Positions 26,017-34,523 of a DNA stretch of 64,000 bases are shown here, in pieces. Positions within the stretch are counted from its first letter, which is position 1, and each line of letters opens with the position of its first letter. Source of the stretch: Niastella caeni (lineage in GTDB: Bacteria > Bacteroidota > Bacteroidia > Chitinophagales > Chitinophagaceae). A program made the translations under genes and the position numbers. The stretch is taken from NCBI RefSeq assembly GCF_004834005.1, contig NZ_STFF01000005.1:310001-374000 (forward strand). The letters run 5' to 3'. The notes beneath the pieces were generated by a model. That model was not told where the DNA came from. It worked only from the letters and a program-made list of their open reading frames with translations, and made no database searches.

Positions 26017-26514
26017 ATGATGCTAACAAAAGAAACAATCTATTCAAAAGATGCTTCAAACAAAAAGCTCAGCGTAGAAAGAGATTTCGATGCGCCGCTT
26101 GAAGTGGTTTGGAAAGCCTGGACGCAAAGCGAATTGTTAGACCAGTGGTGGGCCCCAAAGCCCTGGAAGGCCAACACAAAATCTATGGATTTTCGTGAAG
26201 GCGGTACATGGCTGTATTACATGGAAGGCCCTGATGGCATCCGCCAATATTGCAAGGTGGATTATAAATCCATTGTTCCCAATAAATCATTCGCTGGTTT
26301 TGATGGTTTCTGTGATGAGAACGGAGTTACCAATACCGAAATGCCGGGCATGGATTGGAAATGTGTGTTCACTTCGGTTGGTAATACTACAAAGGTAGAA
26401 GTGGAAGTTACCTTTGCTTCAGAAACTGACCTGGAGAAAATTGTTGAAATGGGCTTCAAAGAAGGTTTTGCTGCAGCGCATGCCAACCTCGACGAATTGC
26501 TGGCCGCCCAATAG
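26017..26514 (+). CDS. SRPBCC (AHSA1-type) domain protein
   Basis: A 165-residue cytosolic protein that is one START/Bet v1-like domain of the AHSA1 type: FDAPLEVVWKAWTQSELLDQWWAPKPW at the start and a C-terminal helix EMGFKEGFAAAHANLDELLAA. Such proteins bind hydrophobic ligands in a deep pocket or act as Hsp90 co-chaperone relatives; bacterial roles are mostly unknown. In many Bacteroidota they are encoded next to an ArsR-type repressor. Here the nearest ArsR gene is 23 kb away (48979). Two Met codons start the frame; either could be used. Confidence 0.85.
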   Translation: MMLTKETIYSKDASNKKLSVERDFDAPLEVVWKAWTQSELLDQWWAPKPWKANTKSMDFREGGTWLYYMEGPDGIRQYCKVDYKSIVPNKSFAGFDGFCDENGVTNTEMPGMDWKCVFTSVGNTTKVEVEVTFASETDLEKIVEMGFKEGFAAAHANLDELLAAQ

Positions 26515-26539
26515 CACTTTTAAGTTACACCCATGCTAT

Positions 26540-26591
26540 AAAAAGCTGAACGGTTTGCCTGCCTTCATGGCAGTAGCTGTTCAGCTTTTTT
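26540..26591 (+). terminator. Rho-independent terminator
   Basis: Outer stem GCTGAAC/GTTCAGC (26545-26551 with 26579-26585), extended by the A-run/T-run, with an inner TGCC/GGCA pair and a T6 tail. It ends the SRPBCC gene. Confidence 0.8.
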
Positions 26592-26714
26592 GCATATAGT
26601 AACATGTTATCATATATGCAGTATGTGATAACATCACTCATATGGGGATGACCGTTGTGTAAAAAAAATGTATAAATAGGTGTTTTTACGGGTATTCCCA
26701 ACGGTTCTCTTTCG

Positions 26715-26737
26715 TAGTTTTAATCCTATTAAAACTA
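26715..26737. promoter_or_regulatory. Perfect palindrome next to the start codon
   Basis: TAGTTTTAAT and ATTAAAACTA form perfect ten-base arms around CCT, ending four bases before the ATG at 26742. It could be an operator or, as RNA, a hairpin that hides the ribosome-binding region. No Shine-Dalgarno sequence is seen there. Confidence 0.6.
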
Positions 26738-26741
26738 TCCC

Positions 26742-27128
26742 ATGGCTAAAAGTGCAAAAAAGGCAAAGCCAAAAAAGAAACCTTCCACAAATACCAAAAC
26801 TAATACCATGAATTCTCAGGAACTTACTACCGGTGCGCTCGTAGCTGTTGGAGCGCCCCACTCGCAACAAGTAGGCATTACATTTACTTTTACCGCAGGC
26901 CTCGGGCAGGCTACTTCATCCCTGTTCCGGAAAGGTGTTTTGATAAACATGCAAAGTATAAGCAGCAGCGGTAGTGTTCAGTTTTCAGAGGCCCAGAGCG
27001 GTGATGTTATTTCAGTGAATGGCATTTGCACCGGAAATGCAACTATTGTGATAGATACACCCACTACGCCTGCTACACCTGACCAATTTAATGCAGGATT
27101 GATCATCGCAGGCTATTTAATTAATTAA
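26742..27128 (+). CDS. Uncharacterised small protein with lysine-rich N-terminus
   Basis: A 128-residue protein. The first 20 residues are Lys/Ala-rich (MAKSAKKAKPKKKPSTNT), much like the histone-H1-like tail of the SWIB protein at 48271. The remaining ~100 residues form a beta-rich Ser/Gly/Thr domain (GITFTFTAGLGQATSSLFRKG ... GNATIVIDTPTTPATPD). No family was recognised. A Met at residue 23 (MNSQELTTG) could be the true start, which would remove the basic tail. The gene is 13 bases upstream of the next one on the same strand, so they are probably one transcript. Confidence 0.6.
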   Translation: MAKSAKKAKPKKKPSTNTKTNTMNSQELTTGALVAVGAPHSQQVGITFTFTAGLGQATSSLFRKGVLINMQSISSSGSVQFSEAQSGDVISVNGICTGNATIVIDTPTTPATPDQFNAGLIIAGYLIN

Positions 27129-27140
27129 TAAAAAGGTAAT

Positions 27141-28313
27141 ATGATCGGAAAAATATCCGGGTTTGGTGTGGTGTTACTTTTATGCTTATCCGTAAAGGTG
27201 GTTGCACAAAATCCTAATCCTATTCTTACAGCAGATTCATTGGCTACCGGTAATTATAAAGACGTACTGAATAGCTTTTTTCAACTGGCATTTGAAAGAC
27301 TGGCAAGTCCTGATAAGGAGATTAAATTTACGGGTACTCCATTTGCCGTGATGGCAAAATTAGACACTACCTTGCTCGTAGACACCGCCTATTTAAAGTA
27401 TAGAACACTCAGGAACATAAATTATATGTTCGCGCTCAAATTGGATACTTCTTTCCGGTTCAACGGATTTGCATCTGGTATTAAGTATGCGATCATCAAT
27501 AAACGGGATGAAACCGTTTCAAGGGCATTCCAGATAATGGTACTTAATAATCCCAGCGTTAAGCAACTTTTTGCTTTGAACAATAACATCCTGGCAAAAA
27601 TTTCGGCCATGCCCGATGCGGCAAGTGCTATTACAGAATATAGCCAGTTTACAAAAGGCGCCATAAATTTCGGCCAATTGAGCCCACCACTGCAAGCAAC
27701 CATTCTGGCTGCGTCGAACACCGACTCTACACAAGCGTTGAATCAAATGTTGTTAGCAAATAGCAGCTTTAACATGGCCACCACTGCGAATAATATTTAC
27801 CAGGAACTCAAAGATAATTTTAACCAGAACCTGCTGTGGACTGTAGGCGTTACTGATACCACCTACAAGAACCAATTTGTTTTTTCTAACATCGTAATTC
27901 ATTCTGAATTAATAAAAGGACTGAATAAGTTTACTAAAGCCAAGAACGACCTGGAGTTGAACATCAGATCGGCCTTGCAATTGCTTGACGATTCCCTTAA
28001 AGTGGGCAGGGATCTAAAGCGGGTGTTGTTTAGTTTCGAGCCCGGCATTAACGTAGCTTTTAAAACCAAGACCACCAAAAAGAGTTACCTCGAAATGAAA
28101 TTCAGCGGCGGCTTTTATCATAACTTCAGTTATTTGTATGCAAATGAAGACCGCAACAGGGTTTTCCTGAATGGCACCGTGCGGGTTAGAATTATGAACG
28201 ATATCTGGGTGCCGTTTGAAGTGAAGTATGATCCCAGGAATGGCAATTTATTCGGCTTCATTAATGTGCGAGCTAACTTTAAAGCGCTCGGTAGCGCCGC
28301 CAAACAGCTTTAA
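27141..28313 (+). CDS. Exported protein of unknown function
   Basis: A 390-residue protein with a clear signal peptide (residues 1-22, ending VVAQ). The middle is helical; the C-terminal ~90 residues alternate hydrophobic and polar residues (GGFYHNFSYLYANEDRNRVFLN, VFEVKYDPRNGNLFGFINVRANF-like strands) as in outer-membrane beta-strands or periplasmic sandwich domains. It lies directly after the small Lys-rich gene. No family or active site was recognised. Confidence 0.65.
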   Translation: MIGKISGFGVVLLLCLSVKVVAQNPNPILTADSLATGNYKDVLNSFFQLAFERLASPDKEIKFTGTPFAVMAKLDTTLLVDTAYLKYRTLRNINYMFALKLDTSFRFNGFASGIKYAIINKRDETVSRAFQIMVLNNPSVKQLFALNNNILAKISAMPDAASAITEYSQFTKGAINFGQLSPPLQATILAASNTDSTQALNQMLLANSSFNMATTANNIYQELKDNFNQNLLWTVGVTDTTYKNQFVFSNIVIHSELIKGLNKFTKAKNDLELNIRSALQLLDDSLKVGRDLKRVLFSFEPGINVAFKTKTTKKSYLEMKFSGGFYHNFSYLYANEDRNRVFLNGTVRVRIMNDIWVPFEVKYDPRNGNLFGFINVRANFKALGSAAKQL

Positions 28314-28357
28314 TGTATAAGATGCCCTGATTAAAAACAGGGAAACAAGATAATAGC

Positions 28358-28387
28358 AAAGGTTGGTGTAAAAGCCAGCCTTTTTTA
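28358..28387 (+). terminator. Rho-independent terminator
   Basis: Stem GGTTGG/CCAGCC (28361-28366 with 28375-28380, G-U pairing allowed), extended by AAA/TTT, and followed by T6. It ends the 26742-28313 pair. Confidence 0.75.
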
Positions 28388-28447
28388 TTGCTGCTTTCGG
28401 GGTTTTGTGATCCGGAGAGTAATATTCAAAAACTCAGAAGGTAAAAA

Positions 28448-28512
28448 CAATTCAATCCCAAAATCCCGCAATCTCAAAATCTCACAATCCCACAGTCCCA
28501 CAGTCTCCCAAT
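28448..28512. repeat. Degenerate AATCCCA/AATCTCA short tandem repeat
   Basis: About seven imperfect units of 8-10 bases of the type AATCYCAMA follow each other (AATCCCAAAATCCCGCAATCT and onwards). It is a pyrimidine-rich low-complexity stretch between the terminator and the outer-membrane protein gene. No gene lies in 28314-28615. Confidence 0.75.
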
Positions 28513-28615
28513 AATCTTCCCCACTCTGCAATCATTAAGACTACTGGCATAGAATACGTTGTGCATTCCTGAACCTTCGTTATACCCGTGGCACAATTTT
28601 ATATGAACCTTACAT

Positions 28616-31174
28616 ATGCACCGCCGGTTCAGGTTATACATATATCTGGGGCTGATACTTATAACCCAAAACTCCACCGCTCAACTGTTGGTATCAGATA
28701 CAGCTACCTATATAAAGGTTGTTGCCGGGCCTGCGTACCAGCGGCCGCTATCTCAGCAAAAGCTTTGGGGGCGTAATCGCCGCGTTGAATGGACAACACC
28801 TATTCGGGTTCCTGTTTTAAAACTCGATACAGCTTTTGGCGGTTTAATTCCTTATAAAGCGGGCGGTGGCAATGAATCAAAGTCACTAAGGTTGCGAACG
28901 AAAGCTGGTAAAGAATATGCACTTCGCTCAATACATAAATCAAGGAAAGAAGTGATACCGCCTGGTATGGAAGGCACGTTCATCGAAGATATTGTGAATG
29001 ACGGTATATCTATGTCGCACCCATACGGCGCCTTTGCCGTGGGTGGAATGATGGAGCAAGCTGGTATTTACCACACCTTACCAAAGGTGGTGTATTTACC
29101 GGAACAAAAGGCATTGGATACCTTCAATACAAAATTCGCGAACGATCTTTATTTATTGGAGCAAAGACCTGAAGGCAACTGGCAGGAAGCCGATAACCTG
29201 GGTAATTTCAGCACATTCAGCAGTACGGAAGAAGTGATTGCAAAGCTGCAGAAAGAAAATACGTTCACTGTAGATCAACGTGCTTATGTAAAAGCCAGGT
29301 TGTTTGATATCCTGATCGGTGACTGGGACCGGCATGAAGACCAATGGAGTTGGGGCGAAAGGCGTGTGGCAGGTGGCATACAATTTATTCCCGTACCCCG
29401 CGATCGTGATCAATCGTTTTTTGCGCATGACGGCGTGCTTGTTGATCAGTTCATTAAAGTGGCAGGGCTTAGTTATATGCAGAATTTTGATCATGAAGTT
29501 AAAAGGCCTGAAGTCTTGAGCACGTCGGCAAGGTTTATGGACCGGCTGTTTACCAATGGCCTTACCCTCGCCGATTGGCTGAAGGAAGCTGAAAGCCTGC
29601 AACAGGCGTTGACCGATTCTGTGATCATTCAATCCGTTGCAGGATTGCCACCGGAAGTATATGCGGTTAAAGGCCAGGACCTGATCGTAAAATTAAAATC
29701 GCGCCGCAGGCAAATACCCTTATATGCAAAGCAGCATTATCTGTTTATTGCAGAACAGGTAGAAGTGCTCGGAAGCAAGCAGCAGGAGCATTTTGAAGTG
29801 ACCAGCGCAGGCAAGGATGAAACCGTAGTAGCTGTCTTCCGCATAAATAACAAAGGGGAAAAAGCGGATAAGCCTTATTATCAAAGACAATTTAAACGCG
29901 CAGAAACAAAAGAGGTGCGGTTGTTTGGCATTGATGGTGAGGATGTATATGTTGTTAATAACGACGCAAATATTACCATTCGATTAATTGGTGGTCCCGG
30001 AAAGGATTCCATTGTTCAGGAAAAACGCAAGGTGCACGTATATGACAATGCGAACAACGCTTTCCAAACTACATCGGCCCACATGCATTTGTCATCAGAT
30101 ACTTCTATTCATAGCTGGGATTACAAATGGTTCAAGATTGGCAAGAAAGGTTTTCGGCCCAGCTTATTATATAATAACGAAGATAGGTTTTATGTAGGGT
30201 TACGTTACCGGATCAGAAAGCATAAATGGCGCGAATATCCTTTTGCTTCCTATCATGAAGTTGGCATTAATTATTCCCTGGTTCAAAATGCATTCAGTGC
30301 AGAAGCGCAGGCAGTATATCCTAATGTAATAGGACGGTGGAACCTGGTTTTACGGGGAGAATACGATGCCATACGCTGGACAAATTTTTATGGTGCGGGC
30401 AATGAAACCCATGCTATAACAAACGATATGAACTATTACCGATTACGCACGGAGGAGTGGTACGCCAGCGTTGGTTTAAATAGAACTTTTGGCAAAAACA
30501 CTGTACAGGCAACTGCTTATTACCAGCGGGTAAAGGGCAGGAATGATCCGGAACGGTATCCGGCGAAAGTATTTTCACACACGCACGGTGTGTTTTCGCC
30601 AAATCCATATGCGGGTGTGCAACTTACCTATTCCTATGCGTCGCTTAATGATTCTGTGGTGCCGGTAAAAGGATTCACTTTTTTGACCAATGCAACGTAT
30701 GCAAAAAATTACAGGCAGCAGGAGTTTTTTCAGCAATACAATGCGCACCTGCAGGCTTATTATCCCCTTGGCGATCATTTTTCGCTGTCTGTACGCGTAG
30801 GTGGTGAAACCATAGTTAATGATGCTGTATTGAACAGCGGCCAATCGTATCAACATGCGATCATTGGCGGTCCCCGCAACCTGCGTGGTTATCGAAGAGA
30901 CCGGTTTTGGGGCAAGACCGCATTTTATAATAATAATGAGCTACGCTATCTTACCAGCTTCCGTTCGCGCCTGATGGCTGGAACAATAGGGTTCTTCGGC
31001 TTTTTTGATCAGGGACGCGTATGGATGCCCGGCGAAAGTTCCGACGTATGGCATACGTCGTGGGGGCCAGGCATACTCATAGCCCCTTTCAATAAAGTAA
31101 GTTTATCGGTTTCTTATGGCGTTGCAGAAGAAGTGAACCTGATCCAGGTGCGTTTGAACAGGTTGATCTATTAA
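28616..31174 (+). CDS. Outer-membrane beta-barrel (BamA/TamA-like) protein fused to a kinase-like N-terminal domain
   Basis: An 852-residue protein with a signal peptide (residues 1-23). Residues about 65-420 hold conserved blocks: KSLRLRTKAGKEYALRSIHK, LLEQRPEGNW, then RLFDILIGDWDRHEDQW (GDWDRH at 235-240) and FIPVPRDRDQSF (261-268). The DxDRH and DRDxxF blocks resemble the catalytic loop and metal-binding motif of HipA/FAM20/PI-kinase-like folds, but this is inference. From about residue 500 the protein is a 16-strand-like barrel ending in the BamA/TamA pattern GGPRNLRGYRRDRFWG and a final strand VRLNRLIY. The family is widespread in Bacteroidota and uncharacterised as far as I know. It stands alone. 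Confidence 0.7.
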   Translation: MHRRFRLYIYLGLILITQNSTAQLLVSDTATYIKVVAGPAYQRPLSQQKLWGRNRRVEWTTPIRVPVLKLDTAFGGLIPYKAGGGNESKSLRLRTKAGKEYALRSIHKSRKEVIPPGMEGTFIEDIVNDGISMSHPYGAFAVGGMMEQAGIYHTLPKVVYLPEQKALDTFNTKFANDLYLLEQRPEGNWQEADNLGNFSTFSSTEEVIAKLQKENTFTVDQRAYVKARLFDILIGDWDRHEDQWSWGERRVAGGIQFIPVPRDRDQSFFAHDGVLVDQFIKVAGLSYMQNFDHEVKRPEVLSTSARFMDRLFTNGLTLADWLKEAESLQQALTDSVIIQSVAGLPPEVYAVKGQDLIVKLKSRRRQIPLYAKQHYLFIAEQVEVLGSKQQEHFEVTSAGKDETVVAVFRINNKGEKADKPYYQRQFKRAETKEVRLFGIDGEDVYVVNNDANITIRLIGGPGKDSIVQEKRKVHVYDNANNAFQTTSAHMHLSSDTSIHSWDYKWFKIGKKGFRPSLLYNNEDRFYVGLRYRIRKHKWREYPFASYHEVGINYSLVQNAFSAEAQAVYPNVIGRWNLVLRGEYDAIRWTNFYGAGNETHAITNDMNYYRLRTEEWYASVGLNRTFGKNTVQATAYYQRVKGRNDPERYPAKVFSHTHGVFSPNPYAGVQLTYSYASLNDSVVPVKGFTFLTNATYAKNYRQQEFFQQYNAHLQAYYPLGDHFSLSVRVGGETIVNDAVLNSGQSYQHAIIGGPRNLRGYRRDRFWGKTAFYNNNELRYLTSFRSRLMAGTIGFFGFFDQGRVWMPGESSDVWHTSWGPGILIAPFNKVSLSVSYGVAEEVNLIQVRLNRLIY

Positions 31175-31176
31175 AC

Positions 31177-32325
31177 TTACAGTTCAATCATTCCAATATT
31201 ATTTGATACCTCAGTACCATTAGCAATGGTAAAATTACCGCCGATATACAAAGCATTTTTATAAACAGCCATGGTATATACCGAACCTTCAAAGCCATGA
31301 ATAACGGGCGACCAGCGGTTTGATTTTAGAACGCTGATGTTTTTGGCCAGGTTGTTCTCTTCACCGGTTTGGAATTTTCCCCCTGCATATAAATTTCCGG
31401 CATATTCAGTTAATGTCGACAACCAATGGCGGGGTATTGCTCCCCAAAGCCCATCTTCGTTATGGTTCCACTTTTTGCCATCATAATATACGATAAACTG
31501 CGAAGGTGTATTGTTAATGCGAGAGAAGTAACCACCGGTATATAGTTTATTGTTATGAATAGCAAAGCATGAAACTGCGCCGCTTAATTCAACACCGGCA
31601 TCAGACCATACTTTCCCGTTCCAGCGCATAACACGTGCGTTTTCGTTTTCCAGGAAGGTGCCGCCTGCATATAATTCGCCATTGTATTCGGCCAGCGCAT
31701 AAATGTCATTGCCATGTTTGGTCTTGATGGGTACCCATTTCTTCCCATTCCATTTAAATAAGTTGGCCTGTATATTTTCTTCTTCAGCAAAAGAACCGCC
31801 GGCATATAATTCTCCTTTATAAACAATCAGGGCGTTAATGCCGTAAGTGTCTATCTCACCCACTGCCGACCATTTTGTTCCATCCCATTTTGCAATATAT
31901 TTTACAGGAACGCCGCCGGCTGATTTAAACACGCCGGCAACATACAGTTCATCTTTGTAAACACATACTGCCGTGGCTACGGCATCGAGGCCAGTGCCTA
32001 CCGGAGACCATAGGGAGCCATTCCACCGGGCAATATTGGCGGCGTCAATATTGCCAGCCTTTTTAAAACTGCCGACTGCATACAGTTCTCCTTTATATTC
32101 TATCAATTTCTGTACAGTTCCACCATATGAAGCACCTTTATCAGCATAAATTAATGGGGAAGATTGTTTTTTTTCAGTAGGTATCTGGTCAAATACCCCC
32201 GTTCCAAGGGCGGTTAATTTTTGTGCATTAACAGAAGTGGCCATGTTTATAAATATAATGATGGTTAGAAAAGAAGTGATAATAAAATTGAGCGATGTGT
32301 TTCGATTATATTTCATGGGTACCAT
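31177..32325 (-). CDS. Secreted seven-repeat (Kelch-like) propeller protein
   Basis: A 382-residue protein with a signal peptide ending VNAQ near residue 35; the Met at residue 4 is an equally good start. The mature part is seven repeats of about 45 residues with the pattern YKGELYAGGSF....ANIARWNGxxWSPVG, which suggests a seven-bladed propeller. It has neither a lipobox nor a T9SS tail. The repeat is different from that of the 2741-7519 lipoproteins, so this is an independent family. It converges with the outer-membrane protein, two bases apart. Function unknown. Confidence 0.75.
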   Translation of the reverse strand: MVPMKYNRNTSLNFIITSFLTIIIFINMATSVNAQKLTALGTGVFDQIPTEKKQSSPLIYADKGASYGGTVQKLIEYKGELYAVGSFKKAGNIDAANIARWNGSLWSPVGTGLDAVATAVCVYKDELYVAGVFKSAGGVPVKYIAKWDGTKWSAVGEIDTYGINALIVYKGELYAGGSFAEEENIQANLFKWNGKKWVPIKTKHGNDIYALAEYNGELYAGGTFLENENARVMRWNGKVWSDAGVELSGAVSCFAIHNNKLYTGGYFSRINNTPSQFIVYYDGKKWNHNEDGLWGAIPRHWLSTLTEYAGNLYAGGKFQTGEENNLAKNISVLKSNRWSPVIHGFEGSVYTMAVYKNALYIGGNFTIANGTEVSNNIGMIEL

Positions 32326-32924
32326 AATGTAGTACGTATTTTAATTGTTAAATCAGTTAATAAAAACGGCAATGCTGTTTACAATACAGATGGCGGGCAG
32401 CCAAAAATTGCATAAAGAAGGCATATAATTTTTTTAGAAACTGTTACCCTGCCAATTTATTGCCGACCGTGGTATTTATACCCAGATACATGATCAGGAA
32501 AGGCAATTGATGGCCGATTTTTGCCAAATGCCGTACAAAGCCCTATGAGTTCGGTAATAGGGTAGTAAAAAAGCTACCCGGTCGGTTACAGGTAGCTTTC
32601 GGTGTCAAGGATTGGATTAATGATAAAAAAACCGGAAGGAGAGATTCTTTGATTCTTTACATAAAGCTATTAACACATTATATTAATGTAACTGATGTTG
32701 GTTGGCATGAAGGATGATTAAGATCAGGGGCATTCTTTACCGAAAAAGCCCTGCGTGTAGGGGTTGCTTTTCAAACGGCAGATTATTGTTACCAGTTGGT
32801 CACTGGTAAGGATATCGGCTTTGGTGTTATGCATCTAAAAATAAGTAAAGCCTTCGGGTTAAAGCCTGAAATTTAAGCATCACCGGTGGACCTTCTGTCA
32901 GTTGGCGGAAGGCCTACCTTATTA
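32326..32924. other. Intergenic region without a supported gene
   Basis: 599 bases. It holds the promoter side of the propeller gene and a minus-strand terminator for the carboxylase operon (32566-32600). A plus-strand frame of 53 codons open from about 32716 to a TAA near 32875 (ending KISKAFGLKPEI) looks mildly protein-like, but has no start codon near its beginning. It may be a gene fragment. Confidence 0.4.
32566..32600 (-). terminator. Rho-independent terminator of the carboxylase operon
   Basis: On the minus strand AAAGCTACC pairs with GGTAGCTTT around a 12-base loop and runs into T6 (plus-strand 32567-32578 with 32591-32599). It lies about 325 bases beyond the last gene of the operon. 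Confidence 0.65.
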
Positions 32925-34469
32925 TTACAACGGTATATTCCCATGCTTCTTCTTTGGCAGCGTTGCTACTTTGTTTTCCAGCATGGCAAATGCTTTAATG
33001 AGTTTGGCGCGGGTATATTGGGGTTCTATTACTTCATCAACAAATCCTCTTTCAGCAGCCAGGTAGGGTGTCGCGAATTTTTCGGCGTACTCTGCTTCTT
33101 TTTCCGCCAGCTTTTTGGCGGGATCAGCCGCTTCGGAAATTTCTTTTTTAAAGATGATCTCACTGGCGCCTTTGGCGCCCATCACCGCTATTTCCGCCGT
33201 GGGCCAGGCATAATTAATATCTGCTCCAATATGTTTTGAATTCATTACATCATACGCGCCGCCATACGCTTTGCGTGTGATAACCGTAACGCGTGGCACC
33301 GTAGCTTCACTGAATGCATACAACAACTTGGCGCCATTGGTTATAATGCCATGCCATTCCTGGTCGGTACCCGGTAAAAAACCCGGTACATCAACCAGCA
33401 CCAGTAACGGAATATTAAAGCAATCGCAAAAACGCGTAAACCGTGCTGCTTTTTTTGAACTGTCAATATCGAGCACACCGGCGAGGCTCATGGGTTGATT
33501 AGCCACAATACCTATACTTCTTCCCGCCAGCCGGGCAAACCCGATCACTATATTGGTAGCGTAATCGCTGTGAATTTCAAAGAAAGATGCTTCGTCACAA
33601 ATGCCTTCAATCACAGCGCGCATATCGTACGGCTGGTTATTGCTTTCCGGTACAATGGTTTCCAGTACCGGCCGGGTTTCATCGCCTAACGTGTAAGCAA
33701 CTTTTGGTGTGGTGTCTTCACAGTTCTGCGGTATATAGCTTAAGAGTTTTTTTATTTCAGCAATGCATTCCATATCATTGGCGGCGGTAAGATGCGTAAC
33801 GCCTGATTTGGTGGAATGGGCAGAAGCCCCGCCCAATTCTTCCGGGCTCACTTCTTCATTGGTAACGGTCTTCACTACGTTGGGGCCCGTTACAAACATA
33901 TAGCTGGTATTTTCTACCATCAAAGTAAAATCGGTCATGGCGGGTGAATAGACCGCGCCTCCTGCACAGGGCCCCATAATGGCGGATAGCTGTGGAATAA
34001 CGCCGGAGGCCAATACATTCCGGTAAAAGATATCGGCATATCCACCGAGCGATCTCACGCCTTCCTGTATACGGGCGCCGCCTGAATCGTTCAACCCGAT
34101 CATAGGGGCGCCGGTTTTCATGGCCAGGTCCATCACTTTGCATATTTTTTCGGCATGCGTTTCTGATAACGCACCGCCAAACACGGTAAAATCCTGGGCA
34201 AAAACATACGCAAGCCGTCCATTGATGGTGCCATAACCGGTAATTACGCCATCGCCATAAAACTGCTGACTGTCCATGCCGAAATCCTTGGTGCGGTGCA
34301 ACACCAGCGCGCCGATCTCTTCAAACGACCCCGGGTCCATTAACAACGTAATGCGTTCCCGTGCGGTGAGCTTTCCTTTTTTATGCTGCGCTTCATTTCT
34401 ATACGCACCGCCGCCTTGCTTTCCGTTCTCAATTTTTTGCTGTAATATGTGCGATTTGTTTTTTTTCAT
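32925..34469 (-). CDS. pccB: Acyl-CoA carboxylase, carboxyltransferase subunit (propionyl-CoA carboxylase beta type)
   Basis: A 514-residue protein with the full carboxyltransferase fold. Seen are GGGAYRNEAQHKKGKLTARER at the start, LNDSGGARIQEGVRSLGGY, the acyl-CoA/biotin sites GPCAGGAVYSPAMTDF and VDVPGFLPGTDQEW, and the C-terminal RKAYGGAYDVMNSK and MGAKGASEIIF. It transfers CO2 from carboxybiotin to the acyl-CoA, most likely propionyl-CoA giving methylmalonyl-CoA. It is the last of three genes in the operon, 54 bases after the biotin carboxylase. Acetyl-CoA or another acyl-CoA as substrate cannot be excluded. Confidence 0.9.
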   Translation of the reverse strand: MKKNKSHILQQKIENGKQGGGAYRNEAQHKKGKLTARERITLLMDPGSFEEIGALVLHRTKDFGMDSQQFYGDGVITGYGTINGRLAYVFAQDFTVFGGALSETHAEKICKVMDLAMKTGAPMIGLNDSGGARIQEGVRSLGGYADIFYRNVLASGVIPQLSAIMGPCAGGAVYSPAMTDFTLMVENTSYMFVTGPNVVKTVTNEEVSPEELGGASAHSTKSGVTHLTAANDMECIAEIKKLLSYIPQNCEDTTPKVAYTLGDETRPVLETIVPESNNQPYDMRAVIEGICDEASFFEIHSDYATNIVIGFARLAGRSIGIVANQPMSLAGVLDIDSSKKAARFTRFCDCFNIPLLVLVDVPGFLPGTDQEWHGIITNGAKLLYAFSEATVPRVTVITRKAYGGAYDVMNSKHIGADINYAWPTAEIAVMGAKGASEIIFKKEISEAADPAKKLAEKEAEYAEKFATPYLAAERGFVDEVIEPQYTRAKLIKAFAMLENKVATLPKKKHGNIPL

Positions 34470-34523
34470 CAGCGTTCTTTTTTCAATTATCTGTAAATGG
34501 CATTCATGCGCCGCATGCTCGTT

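Noticed and set aside
29153..29632. 159-codon minus-strand frame inside the outer-membrane protein gene
   Set aside because: Covers the conserved GDWDRH region in antisense; Cys/His-rich translation without a family.
32716..32877. 53-codon plus-strand open stretch ending KAFGLKPEI
   Set aside because: Mildly protein-like, but with no start codon near its beginning and no recognised family; too short to call.
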